A DNA stretch of 64,000 bases, from positions 296,924-360,923 of the forward strand of contig MERU01000007.1 of NCBI GenBank assembly GCA_001770725.1, given 5' to 3'. Made by a program: the position numbers and the translations under genes. Shown here one piece after another: positions 56,173-64,000 of this stretch; position 1 is the first letter of the stretch, and the number at the start of each line of letters is the position of its first letter. The DNA comes from Burkholderiales bacterium RIFCSPHIGHO2_01_FULL_63_240. Its GTDB lineage: Bacteria; Pseudomonadota; Gammaproteobacteria; Burkholderiales; Burkholderiaceae_C. The notes under the pieces were generated by a model, which was not told the origin of the DNA, did no database searches, and saw only the letters and a program-made list of their open reading frames with translations.

Positions 56173-56228
56173 GGGCGACTGCGATTGGGGTGCGTTGGGC
56201 GTGCTGGTGTTCGGTGGGGGCTCGGGGC

Positions 56229-56510
56229 TCAGTGCGCCTCGACTTCGATCAGCGATGACTCCAGCTTGCGCATGGCGAAGGTGCTGGTGCCCACGCGAAC
56301 GGTCAGCGGGCCGCGGCCGAAGAAGACTCGCCGCAGCACCTGCACGCGCTCACCCGGAACGAACCCGAGCTCCAGCAGGCGGCGACGCAGCCGGCCATCG
56401 TCACCCGGCGGCACGTGCACGTGCCGAATGACCGCCATCTGCCTGGGTGGCAGTTGGTCCAGCGTGAGCCGGTTGACACGGATGTTGGGGTGGTGGAGGT
56501 CGACGCGCAT
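56229..56510 (-). CDS. feoA: Ferrous iron transport protein A
   Basis: A 93-residue SH3-like protein: LTLDQLPPRQMAVIRHV, then LRRRLLELGFVPGERVQVLRR and GPLTVRVGTSTFAMRKLESSLIEVE, the FeoA pattern. It supports FeoB function in the cytoplasm. First gene of the feoA-feoB-Cys-rich operon; a Fur box lies 16 to 37 bases before its start. Confidence 0.93.
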   Translation of the reverse strand: MRVDLHHPNIRVNRLTLDQLPPRQMAVIRHVHVPPGDDGRLRRRLLELGFVPGERVQVLRRVFFGRGPLTVRVGTSTFAMRKLESSLIEVEAH

Positions 56511-56525
56511 GGCCCATTGTCCAAC

Positions 56526-56547
56526 AAATGAGAATGAGTCGCAATTT
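56526..56547 (-). promoter_or_regulatory. Fur box upstream of feoA
   Basis: On the minus strand AAATTGCGACTCATTCTCAT resembles the Fur consensus of inverted GATAAT-like units (compare AATGCGAATCATTCTCATT in other betaproteobacteria). It lies just upstream of feoA, where Fe-Fur would repress the uptake operon when iron is plentiful. Confidence 0.7.
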
Positions 56548-56791
56548 GAGGCGCATCAAGGTGAGGGGATGGATCCCTGGGGCCCGGGGCAACCTGGGGT
56601 GATCCCGGGTTGTGTCCGCCTCCCCCTTTTGGGGCGAAATTCCTCATCCCGCACTTGCACACCCTTTTGCAGGTCCTTGATTCATAAGGACTTTTTCTTG
56701 GCATTTTTTGCCCCGATGAGGTTCTAAGTCATTGATTTCATTGAACTTTTTTTTGATTTCGCCTTGTTGCCCTGCGCGCGATCAGGTAAAG
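56548..56791. other. Intergenic stretch between feo and dcw clusters, AT-rich second half
   Basis: No gene is visible. The first half is GC-rich, with a GGGAT/ATCCC hairpin near 56567-56578. The second half (about 56650-56760) contains several T-tracts and is AT-rich against the rest of the window, which suits the promoter of the mraZ operon, though I cannot fix -35 and -10 boxes with confidence. Confidence 0.5.
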
Positions 56792-56826
56792 TGGGATTTA
56801 GTGCAAATTCGTGGGGTTTTGTGTGA
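56792..56826 (+). promoter_or_regulatory. MraZ-binding repeats before mraZ
   Basis: TGGGA (56792), TGCAA (56802), TGGGG (56812) and TGTGA (56822) recur every 10 bases. MraZ is known to bind TGGGN direct repeats with 5-base spacers upstream of its own gene and repress the dcw cluster. Two units match exactly and two are degenerate. The last unit overlaps the GTG start codon at 56823, so MraZ bound here would also cover the initiation region. Confidence 0.75.
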
Positions 56827-57260
56827 GTCTGATCTTTCAGGGTGCATCAGCGCTGTCGCTGGACGCCAAGGGCCGCCTGGCGGTCCCGGTGCGCCATCGT
56901 GACGCGTTGCAGGCGCTTTGTGCCGGTCAGCTCACCCTCACCAAGCACCCCGAGGGCTGCCTGATGGTCTTCCCGCGTCCCGCGTGGGAGACCTTCCGCG
57001 ACAAGGTGGCCGCCTTGCCGATGTCCGCCGCCGGCTGGAAGCGCATCTTCCTGGGCAACGCCATGGACGTGGAGGTCGATTCGGCCGCCCGCGTGCTGGT
57101 CTCGCCCGAGTTGCGCGCCGCAGCCGGCCTGACCAAGGACGTGATGCTGCTCGGCATGGGCAGCCACTTCGAGCTCTGGGACGCCCAGCGCTACGCCGCC
57201 CACGAAGCCGAGGTCATGGCCCAGGCCATGCCCGACGTGCTGCAGGACTTCACCTTCTGA
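56823..57260 (+). CDS. mraZ: Transcriptional regulator MraZ
   Basis: A 145-residue protein of two AbrB-like MraZ repeats: [25 protein letters not shown] and [28 protein letters not shown], each with the D-x-x-x-R motif that contacts DNA. The GTG start gives the family N-terminus (VSLIFQG); an ATG further upstream lies in the repeat region and adds only four residues. It represses the division and cell-wall cluster in other bacteria. First gene of the dcw operon, 3 bases before rsmH. Confidence 0.93.
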   Translation: MSLIFQGASALSLDAKGRLAVPVRHRDALQALCAGQLTLTKHPEGCLMVFPRPAWETFRDKVAALPMSAAGWKRIFLGNAMDVEVDSAARVLVSPELRAAAGLTKDVMLLGMGSHFELWDAQRYAAHEAEVMAQAMPDVLQDFTF

Positions 57261-57263
57261 GTC

Positions 57264-58331
57264 ATGCAGCACCAACCCACACCTTGGCAGCATCGGACTG
57301 TTCTGCTGCACGAGGCGGTCGATGCCTTGTGGGATGAGGCCACCGGCCCCTTGCCGCAAGGTCGCTACGTCGATGCCACCTTCGGCCGCGGCGGCCACTC
57401 GCGCCTGATCCTCTCGAAGCTCGGGCCGGGCGCCGCCTTGCTGGCCATCGACCGCGACCCGGAGGCCGTCGCCCATGCCACCGAAGGCGAGGCCGCGATC
57501 CACGATGCGCGCTTCCAGATCGCCCACGCGCCCTTCTCTCAATGGGCCGAGGCCGCCGAGGCGCGGGGTTGGGAGGCCGTCGACGGCCTGCTGATGGACA
57601 TCGGCGTGTCTTCGCCGCAGATCGACAACCCCGAGCGCGGTTTCAGCTTCCGCTTTGATGCGCCGCTGGACATGCGCATGGACACGACCGCCGGGGAAAG
57701 CGCGGCCGACTTCCTGGCGCGCGCCACGATCGACGAGCTGGCCGACGTCATCCGCACCTATGGCGAAGAGCGCTTCGCCGGCCCGATCGCGCGCGCCCTG
57801 GTGGCCCGCCGCGACGAGGGGCGGCCGATCCGCACCACGGGCGAACTCTCGGCGGTGGTGGCCAGCGCCGTTCGCACCCGCGAGCCCGGCCAGGACCCGG
57901 CCACCCGCACCTTCCAGGCCCTGCGCATTCACGTCAACCGCGAACTCGGTGAGCTGGAAGACGCGCTGGACGCGGCCTTGCGCATGCTGGCGCCCGGCGG
58001 CCGCTTGGCCGTCATCAGCTTCCACTCGCTGGAAGATCGCATCGTCAAGACCTTCATCGCGCGCCACAGCAAAGAAGAGGTGGACCGCCGCGTGCCCTTC
58101 GCGCAACCGCGTCCGCTGCTGCTGACGTCCCTGGGTCGCATCAAGCCGTCAGAGGCCGAGGTGGCGGGCAACCCGCGCTCGCGCTCCGCTGTGCTGCGCG
58201 TGGCCGAACGCACCACGACGCCGTGGTCGCCCGAGCTGGTGGCCGCCGCGTCCCCGAGGCAAGCGGGCAAGGCGCCTCGCAAGGCGGTGGCCCGGCCTGC
58301 GCGCTCTTCAGGCAAGGGGGGGCGCAAATGA
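57264..58331 (+). CDS. rsmH: 16S rRNA m4C1402 methyltransferase RsmH
   Basis: A 355-residue methyltransferase. It has [13 protein letters not shown], the SAM-binding [58 protein letters not shown] and the C-terminal [16 protein letters not shown]. It methylates N4 of C1402 in the ribosomal P site. The C-terminal 35 residues are basic ([21 protein letters not shown]) and extend past the usual end. It overlaps ftsL by 4 bases (ATGA). Confidence 0.96.
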   Translation: MQHQPTPWQHRTVLLHEAVDALWDEATGPLPQGRYVDATFGRGGHSRLILSKLGPGAALLAIDRDPEAVAHATEGEAAIHDARFQIAHAPFSQWAEAAEARGWEAVDGLLMDIGVSSPQIDNPERGFSFRFDAPLDMRMDTTAGESAADFLARATIDELADVIRTYGEERFAGPIARALVARRDEGRPIRTTGELSAVVASAVRTREPGQDPATRTFQALRIHVNRELGELEDALDAALRMLAPGGRLAVISFHSLEDRIVKTFIARHSKEEVDRRVPFAQPRPLLLTSLGRIKPSEAEVAGNPRSRSAVLRVAERTTTPWSPELVAAASPRQAGKAPRKAVARPARSSGKGGRK

Positions 58332-58654
58332 TGCTGCGCCTGAACATCCTGCTGGCTGTCGTGCTGCTGGGCAGTTGCGTCTGGCTGATCCGCAGCAGCC
58401 ACGAGTCGCGTCGCCTGGTCTACGAGCTGGAGAAGTCGCAATCGGCTGCGCGCGAGCTGCAGATCGAGTTCGAGCGCCTGGAGCTCGACAAGCGCGCCCA
58501 GGCCACCCCGCTGCGTGTTGAAAAACTGGCGCGCGAGAAGCTGCGCATGTTCGGCAACAACCCCGGTGTGACGCACTACGTGGCGGCATCGGCCGGTGTG
58601 GCGTCGGCGGCTGGCGCGGCATCCGCCGAAGGCGCTTCGGGAGGTCGGCCATGA
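58328..58654 (+). CDS. ftsL: Cell division protein FtsL
   Basis: A 108-residue bitopic protein: one membrane helix (about 6-22, [17 protein letters not shown]), then a periplasmic coiled coil ([33 protein letters not shown]). It recruits FtsB and FtsQ to the septum. The tail (residues 85-108) is Ala/Gly-rich low complexity. Start ATG overlaps rsmH and its stop overlaps ftsI, both by 4 bases. Confidence 0.9.
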   Translation: MMLRLNILLAVVLLGSCVWLIRSSHESRRLVYELEKSQSAARELQIEFERLELDKRAQATPLRVEKLAREKLRMFGNNPGVTHYVAASAGVASAAGAASAEGASGGRP

Positions 58655-60588
58655 GCCGCTTCGGTGACCTCTGGCGTCGCCTGCGCGGGCAGCCGCGTCG
58701 GCAGGGCAAGGCCGCGGCCATGCCCACGGTGCGCTATGCCACCAGCCCGCTGCTGGCCTCGCGCACGCCGCCCTGGCGCGTCAAGTTCATGATCGGGGCC
58801 ATCGGCCTGGGCTTTGCCGTGCTCATCGGCCGCGCCGCCTGGATCCAGATCATCCACAACGACTTCTATCAGCAGCAGGGCGCGAGCCGCTACGAGCGCC
58901 GCATCGAGCTGGAGGCCAACCGTGGTCGCATCCTCGATCGCAATGGCGAGCTGCTGGCTTCGAGCGTGCCCGCGCCCTCGCTGTGGGCCATCCCGAAAGA
59001 CCTGAGCGCGTCGCCCGAGCAGCTGCGCCAGCTCGCCAAGCTGCTGGAGATGAAGCCGGCCGAGCTCAAGAAGCGCCTGGGCACCAGCCCGAACTTCGTG
59101 TGGCTGCGCCGCAAGGTGCCCGACGACGTGGCGCAGAAGGTGGCCGAACTCAAGATCAAGGGTGTCTACGAACTGCGCGAATGGCGCCGCCAGTACCCAG
59201 AAGGCGAATCGGCCGCGCACATCGTCGGCTTCACCAACATCGAAGACGAGGGCCAGGAAGGCATCGAGCTGGGTTATCAGAAGCAACTCTCGGGTCACGA
59301 TGGCGCGCGCCACGTCATCAAGGACCGCCTGGGTCGCGTGGTCGAGTCGGTGGGGGACACCATCCCGGCGGTCGATGGTCAATCCATCCGCCTGTCCATC
59401 GACGCGAAGGTTCAGTTCTACGCCTACCAGCGCATCCGCGATGCCGTGATCCAGCACAAGGCCAAGGCCGGAAGTGTGGTGGTGCTCGACGCCGTGACGG
59501 GCGAGGTGCTGGCCCTGGCCAACGTGCCCAGCTACACCCCCGAAGACCGCCGCAACCTGACGGGCGCGCAACTGCGCAACCGCGCGCTCACCGACACCTT
59601 CGAGCCGGGTTCGACGATGAAGCCCATCATCGCCGCGCTGGCCATGGAAACGCGCCGCGTGCGGCCTGACACCGTCATCCCGACGGCGCCGGGCAGGCTC
59701 ACCATCGATGGCTCGACCATCTCCGACTCGCACCCGCATGGCGACCTGACGGTCGCCGAGGTCATTCAGAAGTCGTCCAACGTGGGCACGGCCAAGATGG
59801 CCCTGCAGATGCAGCCGCGCGAGATGTGGGAGATCTACTCGGCGGTGGGCCTGGGTCAGAAGCCGCAGATCGGCTTCCCGGGTGTGGTCACCGGCCGGCT
59901 GCGTCCCTACAAGAGCTGGCGCCGCATCGAGCAGGTCACGATGAGCTATGGCTATGGCCTGTCGGCCAGCCTCTTCCAGCTTGCCCAGGCCTACACCATC
60001 TTCGCCACCGACGGTGAGCTGATCCCGATGTCGCTGCTCAAGCGCGATGGGGGTGTCGAGCCGCGCAGCGGTGTGCCGCGCCCTGACGATGAGCGCCCGG
60101 TGCTGGCCTTCAAGACGGCTTTCCGGCCTGACGGCAACCAGGTTGACAGCCGTCAGTCAGGGCGGGTGGTCAGCGACGAACCGGTGCCCATGCGTGGCAC
60201 CCGCGTGATTTCGCCCGAAACCGCCCGAGAAGTCCGCCACATGTTGATGATGGCGACGCAGCCCGGCGGCACCGCCCTCAAGGCCCAGGCCGTGGGCTAC
60301 AGCGTGGGCGGCAAGACGGGCACCGCGCGCAAGCAGGAAGGTCGGGGTTACGCCGGCAACAAGTACCGCGCCTGGTTCGTTGGCATCGCGCCGATCAGCC
60401 AGCCTCGCATCGTGGTGGCCGTGATGGTCGACGAGCCCGGCACCGGCGTCTACTACGGTGGCGAGGTGGCCGCGCCCGTTTTCAGCCAGGTCGTGCAGCA
60501 GACCCTGCACCGCCTGGGTGTGTTGCCTGACATCGAGGTGCAGTCGCAGATTCAGACCAGCATTCCTTCCGAGGTGGAGAGCTTCTGA
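58651..60588 (+). CDS. ftsI: Septal peptidoglycan transpeptidase FtsI (PBP3)
   Basis: A 645-residue class B penicillin-binding protein. A membrane helix lies at about 47-68; the dimerisation domain has ANRGRILDRNGELLASS. The transpeptidase active site shows STMK (in FEPGSTMKPIIA), SSN (KSSNVGTAKM) and KTG (GGKTGTARK). It cross-links septal peptidoglycan with FtsW. AGGAG-like sequence lies inside the end of ftsL; the gene overlaps ftsL by 4 bases and murE by one. Confidence 0.96.
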   Translation: MSRFGDLWRRLRGQPRRQGKAAAMPTVRYATSPLLASRTPPWRVKFMIGAIGLGFAVLIGRAAWIQIIHNDFYQQQGASRYERRIELEANRGRILDRNGELLASSVPAPSLWAIPKDLSASPEQLRQLAKLLEMKPAELKKRLGTSPNFVWLRRKVPDDVAQKVAELKIKGVYELREWRRQYPEGESAAHIVGFTNIEDEGQEGIELGYQKQLSGHDGARHVIKDRLGRVVESVGDTIPAVDGQSIRLSIDAKVQFYAYQRIRDAVIQHKAKAGSVVVLDAVTGEVLALANVPSYTPEDRRNLTGAQLRNRALTDTFEPGSTMKPIIAALAMETRRVRPDTVIPTAPGRLTIDGSTISDSHPHGDLTVAEVIQKSSNVGTAKMALQMQPREMWEIYSAVGLGQKPQIGFPGVVTGRLRPYKSWRRIEQVTMSYGYGLSASLFQLAQAYTIFATDGELIPMSLLKRDGGVEPRSGVPRPDDERPVLAFKTAFRPDGNQVDSRQSGRVVSDEPVPMRGTRVISPETAREVRHMLMMATQPGGTALKAQAVGYSVGGKTGTARKQEGRGYAGNKYRAWFVGIAPISQPRIVVAVMVDEPGTGVYYGGEVAAPVFSQVVQQTLHRLGVLPDIEVQSQIQTSIPSEVESF

Positions 60589-63500
60589 TGGCCGCGATGC
60601 ACCACCTCCCTGACACCGCTGCCGCGCTGGCATGGCTGCGCACGCAGGGCGTGGCCGACCTGACGGTCGACAGCCGTGCCGTGCCTGCCCTCAAGGACGT
60701 GGCCTTCATTGCCTGGCCGGGTGCCGCACGCGATGGCCGCGCCTTCGTGCAGCAGGCCCTGCAGGCCGGCGCCCGCGCTTGCCTGGTGGAGGCCGATGGC
60801 GCCGAGGCCTTCGCCTTCGATGATGCGCGCATCGCTGCCGTGCCAGGCCTGAAGGCCCGCAGCGCCGAGATCGCGCATGGCTTTTACGGTGAGCCCAGCG
60901 CCGCGCTGCAGGTGGTGGCCGTCACCGGGACCAACGGCAAGACCTCCACTTCCTGGTGGACGGCCCAGGTGCTCGAGGCCATCGGCCTGCCTTGCGGCGT
61001 GGTCGGCACGCTCGGGGTGGGTCGGGTGAGCGATGACGGTGTGGTGCACACCGGCCTGACCACGCCCGACCCCATCACCCTGCACCGCACCTTCCGCGAC
61101 TTCGTGCAGCAGGGCCTCAAAGCCGCGGCCATCGAGGCCTCGTCCATCGGCATCGAAGAGTTGCGCCTGCATGCCACCCACATCGCGGTGGCCCAGTTCA
61201 CCAACTTCACGCAGGATCACCTCGACTACCACGGCGACATGGCGGCCTACTGGCTGGCCAAGCGCCGCCTGTTCGACTGGCCTGGTCTGCGCGCCGCCGT
61301 CATCAACCTCGACGACGACAAGGGGTCGGATCTGCTGCGCCATGCGCAGGCCCGTGGCCTGGACGCCTGGACCTGTCGCGTGGGCGGGGTCGTTGGCTCG
61401 GCCCGGCTGCAGGCGGTGGACGTTCAGCATGCCGCCGGTGGCGTGCGTTTCACCGTGGTCGAGCACAGCGCCCTGGGAACGCAGGAAGTTGGCTGTGTTG
61501 CCGTGCATGCGCCGGTGATCGGCACCTTCAACGTGGCCAACCTGCTGGGTGTCATCGCAGCGGCACGTGCGCTGGGTGGTGAACTCGAGGCCATCGCAAA
61601 AGCCTGTGGTGCCTTGCGCTCCGTGCCTGGGCGCATGCAACTGGTCGAAGTCCCAGCGGGCCTTGCCTCCGAGCTGCCGCTGGCCGTGGTCGACTATGCG
61701 CACACGCCCGATGCCCTGCAAAAGGCCCTGCAGGCCCTGCGCCCGGTGGCCGAGGCCCGGGGCGGCCGGCTGTGGTGCATGTTCGGCTGCGGTGGCGATC
61801 GCGATCCGATCAAGCGCCCGCTCATGGGCGCCACCGCCGACCGCCACGCCGACCGCGTCGTGCTCACCAGCGACAACCCGCGCAGCGAGTCGCCGGCCTT
61901 CATCCTGTCGCAGATCCTGGCGGGCGTGCCTGGCCGTGACGAGGTCGACGTGATCGAAGACCGCCGCGCCGCCATCGCCTATGCGCTGGGCGAAGCCGAT
62001 GCCCGCGACGTCGTGCTGCTGGCTGGCAAGGGCCACGAGGCCACGCAAGAGGTGGCGGGCGTCAAGACCCCCTTTTCTGATGCCGACGAGGCCATGGCCG
62101 CCCTGCAGCGACGCGCGGCTTTGATCGGCGCCGCATCCGCAAGCAAGATGATGATGACCCTGGGCCTGGCCCACACGCTGCTGCCGGGATCGACCCTGCA
62201 TGGCGACCCCGCAACGCCGATCGCGCGCGTGCACACCGACACCCGCAGCCTGCAGGCCGGCGACTGCTTCGTGGCCTTGCGCGGCGAGCGCTTCGACGCG
62301 CACGACTTCCTGCCGCAGGCGTCTGGCTCGGGTGCCGTGGCGGTGATCGCGCAGCGAGGCGTGGCCGAATCCGGCCTGCCAGGCCTGACCGTGAGCGACA
62401 CCCGCGCGGCCCTGAGCATGCTGGCCGCCGGCTGGCGTGCGCGCTTTGGCTTCCCGCTGGTGGGCGTGACGGGCAGCAATGGCAAAACCACGGTCACGCA
62501 GATGGTGGCGTCCATCCTGCGGGCCTGGATGGTGGCCGAGCACGCCGACCATGGCGCAGGCGCCGCCCTGGCCACGCAAGGCAACTTCAACAACGACATC
62601 GGTGTGCCGCTGACGCTGCTGCGCCTGCGCGAAGGCCAGCACCGCTGCGCCGTGGTCGAGCTGGGCATGAACCACCCGGGTGAGATCGCCCAGCTGGCCG
62701 CCATCGCAGCACCCACCGTGGGCCTGGTCAACAACGCCCAGCGCGAGCACCAGGAATTCATGCACACGGTCGAAGCCGTGGCGCGCGAGAACGGCGCGGT
62801 GCTGCAGTCGCTGTCTCGCAATGGCGTGGCCGTCTTCCCGGCCGACGACGAACACACCCCCATCTGGCGCGAGCTGGCCCAGGGTTGCCGCGTCATCGAC
62901 TTCGCCACGCAAGGGGCGGCCGCCGTCACCGGCAGCGCCGACTGGCAGGCCGCACCCACACCGCACTGGCAGGTTCGCCTGGTCACGCCACAAGGCGAGT
63001 CCGATGTGGCGCTGGCCATGGCCGGCCGCCACAACGTGCGCAACGCACTGGCTGCCACGGCAGCCGCGCTGGGCGCAGGCGTGCCCTTGGCCAGCATCGT
63101 CGCCGGTCTGCAGGCCTTCGAGCCCGTCAAAGGGCGCTCGCAGCTCAAGCAGGCCGCCGTGCGTGGCCAGGCTGTCACGCTGGTGGACGATTCCTACAAC
63201 GCCAACCCCGATTCCATGCGCGCGGCCATCGACATGCTGGCCGACCTGCCCGGACCTCACTGGCTGGTGATCGGCGACATGGGCGAGGTGGGCAATCAGG
63301 GGCCGGCCTTCCACGAGGAGGTGGGCGCCTACGCGGCCGAGCGCGGCATCGAACACATCTGGACGGCCGGCAGCCTGTGCGCCCATGCGGCGCGCGCCGT
63401 GCTGGCCAGTCAGGCCACCGCCACGAGCGGTGCGCCCGTCCAGTCCCGTCATTTCGACAGCGCAGCCGACATCGTCTCGGCCCTGTCCCAGCCCGATGCC

Positions 63501-63596
63501 GCGCCCGCCGTGGCGTCCATCCTGGTCAAAGGTTCTCGATTCATGAAGATGGAACAAGTCGTTGCCGCCCTCGCCGGAGGTGCCCATGCTGCTTAG
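60588..63596 (+). CDS. murEF: Fused MurE-MurF peptidoglycan precursor ligase
   Basis: A 1002-residue fusion. MurE occupies about residues 1-510: ATP loop [45 protein letters not shown], and SDNPRSE, the DNPR motif of meso-diaminopimelate-adding enzymes. MurF follows (about 520-1002): [65 protein letters not shown] and VIGDMGEVG. It adds diaminopimelate and then D-Ala-D-Ala to the precursor. The junction includes three ATG codons in a row (62148-62156), so separate synthesis of MurF is conceivable, though no ribosome site is clear. The same fusion is known in Bordetella. It overlaps mraY by 11 bases. Confidence 0.95.
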   Translation: MAAMHHLPDTAAALAWLRTQGVADLTVDSRAVPALKDVAFIAWPGAARDGRAFVQQALQAGARACLVEADGAEAFAFDDARIAAVPGLKARSAEIAHGFYGEPSAALQVVAVTGTNGKTSTSWWTAQVLEAIGLPCGVVGTLGVGRVSDDGVVHTGLTTPDPITLHRTFRDFVQQGLKAAAIEASSIGIEELRLHATHIAVAQFTNFTQDHLDYHGDMAAYWLAKRRLFDWPGLRAAVINLDDDKGSDLLRHAQARGLDAWTCRVGGVVGSARLQAVDVQHAAGGVRFTVVEHSALGTQEVGCVAVHAPVIGTFNVANLLGVIAAARALGGELEAIAKACGALRSVPGRMQLVEVPAGLASELPLAVVDYAHTPDALQKALQALRPVAEARGGRLWCMFGCGGDRDPIKRPLMGATADRHADRVVLTSDNPRSESPAFILSQILAGVPGRDEVDVIEDRRAAIAYALGEADARDVVLLAGKGHEATQEVAGVKTPFSDADEAMAALQRRAALIGAASASKMMMTLGLAHTLLPGSTLHGDPATPIARVHTDTRSLQAGDCFVALRGERFDAHDFLPQASGSGAVAVIAQRGVAESGLPGLTVSDTRAALSMLAAGWRARFGFPLVGVTGSNGKTTVTQMVASILRAWMVAEHADHGAGAALATQGNFNNDIGVPLTLLRLREGQHRCAVVELGMNHPGEIAQLAAIAAPTVGLVNNAQREHQEFMHTVEAVARENGAVLQSLSRNGVAVFPADDEHTPIWRELAQGCRVIDFATQGAAAVTGSADWQAAPTPHWQVRLVTPQGESDVALAMAGRHNVRNALAATAAALGAGVPLASIVAGLQAFEPVKGRSQLKQAAVRGQAVTLVDDSYNANPDSMRAAIDMLADLPGPHWLVIGDMGEVGNQGPAFHEEVGAYAAERGIEHIWTAGSLCAHAARAVLASQATATSGAPVQSRHFDSAADIVSALSQPDAAPAVASILVKGSRFMKMEQVVAALAGGAHAA

Positions 63597-64000
63597 TCTC
63601 GCGCTGTGGCTGCAGGAGCTCCACCCCGACTGGGGTTTCCTGCGCGTCTTCCAGTACCTGACCTTCCGCTCGGTCATGGCGGCCATGACGGCGCTGGTCA
63701 TCGGCCTGCTGCTGGGCCCTTACCTGATCCGCAAGCTCACCGAGCTCAAGATCGGCCAGCCCATCCGCGCGTACGCGATGGACACCCACCTGACCAAGCG
63801 CGGCACGCCCACCATGGGTGGTGCGCTGATCCTGCTGGCCATTGGTCTGTCGACGCTGCTGTGGTTCGACTGGGCCAACCGCTTCGTCTGGATCGTGATG
63901 ATCGTGACCACCGGGTTCGGTCTGATCGGCTGGGTCGATGACTGGCGCAAGGTCGTCAACAAGGACCCGGAGGGCATGCCCTCACGCGAGAAGTACTTCT
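63586..64000 (+). CDS. mraY: Phospho-MurNAc-pentapeptide translocase MraY (5' part)
   Basis: The first 138 residues are in the window and the frame is open to the end. It begins [37 protein letters not shown], with membrane helices, then the signature [23 protein letters not shown] and [10 protein letters not shown] with the conserved Asp pair. It joins the precursor to undecaprenyl phosphate, making lipid I. The ATG lies inside the end of murEF, 11 bases of overlap, so translation is coupled. Confidence 0.95.
   Translation, partial: MLLSLALWLQELHPDWGFLRVFQYLTFRSVMAAMTALVIGLLLGPYLIRKLTELKIGQPIRAYAMDTHLTKRGTPTMGGALILLAIGLSTLLWFDWANRFVWIVMIVTTGFGLIGWVDDWRKVVNKDPEGMPSREKYF

Noticed and set aside
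60552-63701. 1049-residue open frame antisense to murEF
   Set aside because: Mirror of a well-conserved fusion gene; composition typical of a shadow frame.

Overview
The window reads as chromosome of a high-GC betaproteobacterium, most likely Burkholderiales of the Aquabacterium, Leptothrix or Rubrivivax type. The pointers are a MurE-MurF fusion in the division and cell-wall cluster, a PEP-CTERM exosortase substrate, a thiC-thiO-thiS-thiG-thiDE operon behind a TPP riboswitch, and the general protein flavour. Genus is inference. No rRNA, tRNA, CRISPR array or intact insertion sequence was seen.

Layout. 1-1369: the 5' part of an exported unknown protein, then a 690-base stretch without an intact gene that holds three imperfect palindromic repeats and the frameshifted remnant of an AraC-type regulator. 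1370-5176: one long, low-GC gene for a SIR2-domain protein of the defence-sirtuin type (probable anti-phage NADase). 5313-8584: a two-gene module, a PD-(D/E)XK protein followed by an XPD/DinG-type helicase carrying a RecB/Cas4-like nuclease domain, behind a near-perfect LexA box, so probably an SOS-induced DNA-processing system. 8619-12090: a lone ArsA ATPase, a gutted YceI-like gene and a Tat-exported FAD oxidoreductase. 12115-13748: divergent GST and LysR genes.

13771-22726: a six-gene catabolic operon (3-hydroxyacyl-CoA dehydrogenase, thiolase, two acyl-CoA dehydrogenases, acyl-CoA ligase, glutaryl-CoA dehydrogenase) that resembles the pim genes for dicarboxylate beta-oxidation, with a divergent LysR regulator and a palindromic control region. 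22857-30795: a type VI secretion island of VgrG, phospholipase D effector and lipoprotein immunity protein, its effector part of lower GC than the vgrG body. 30905-33241: a 778-residue protein I do not recognise. 33278-39138: two hydrolases, a DNA alkyltransferase, a DUF1800/DUF1501 pair and a DUF4442 protein. 39154-47284: a PEP-CTERM protein, two large sensor kinases without adjacent response regulators, biotin synthase, an SRPBCC protein and a b-type cytochrome.

47333-53599: thiamin biosynthesis. 53671-56547: a small exported protein and the feoA-feoB-Cys-rich iron(II) uptake operon with a Fur box. 56792-64000: the start of the dcw cluster (mraZ, rsmH, ftsL, ftsI, murE-murF fusion, mraY running off the end), preceded by 10-base-spaced MraZ repeats. 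The genes most worth following up are the SIR2 protein, the LexA-controlled nuclease/helicase pair, the T6SS effector module and the unknown 778-residue protein.
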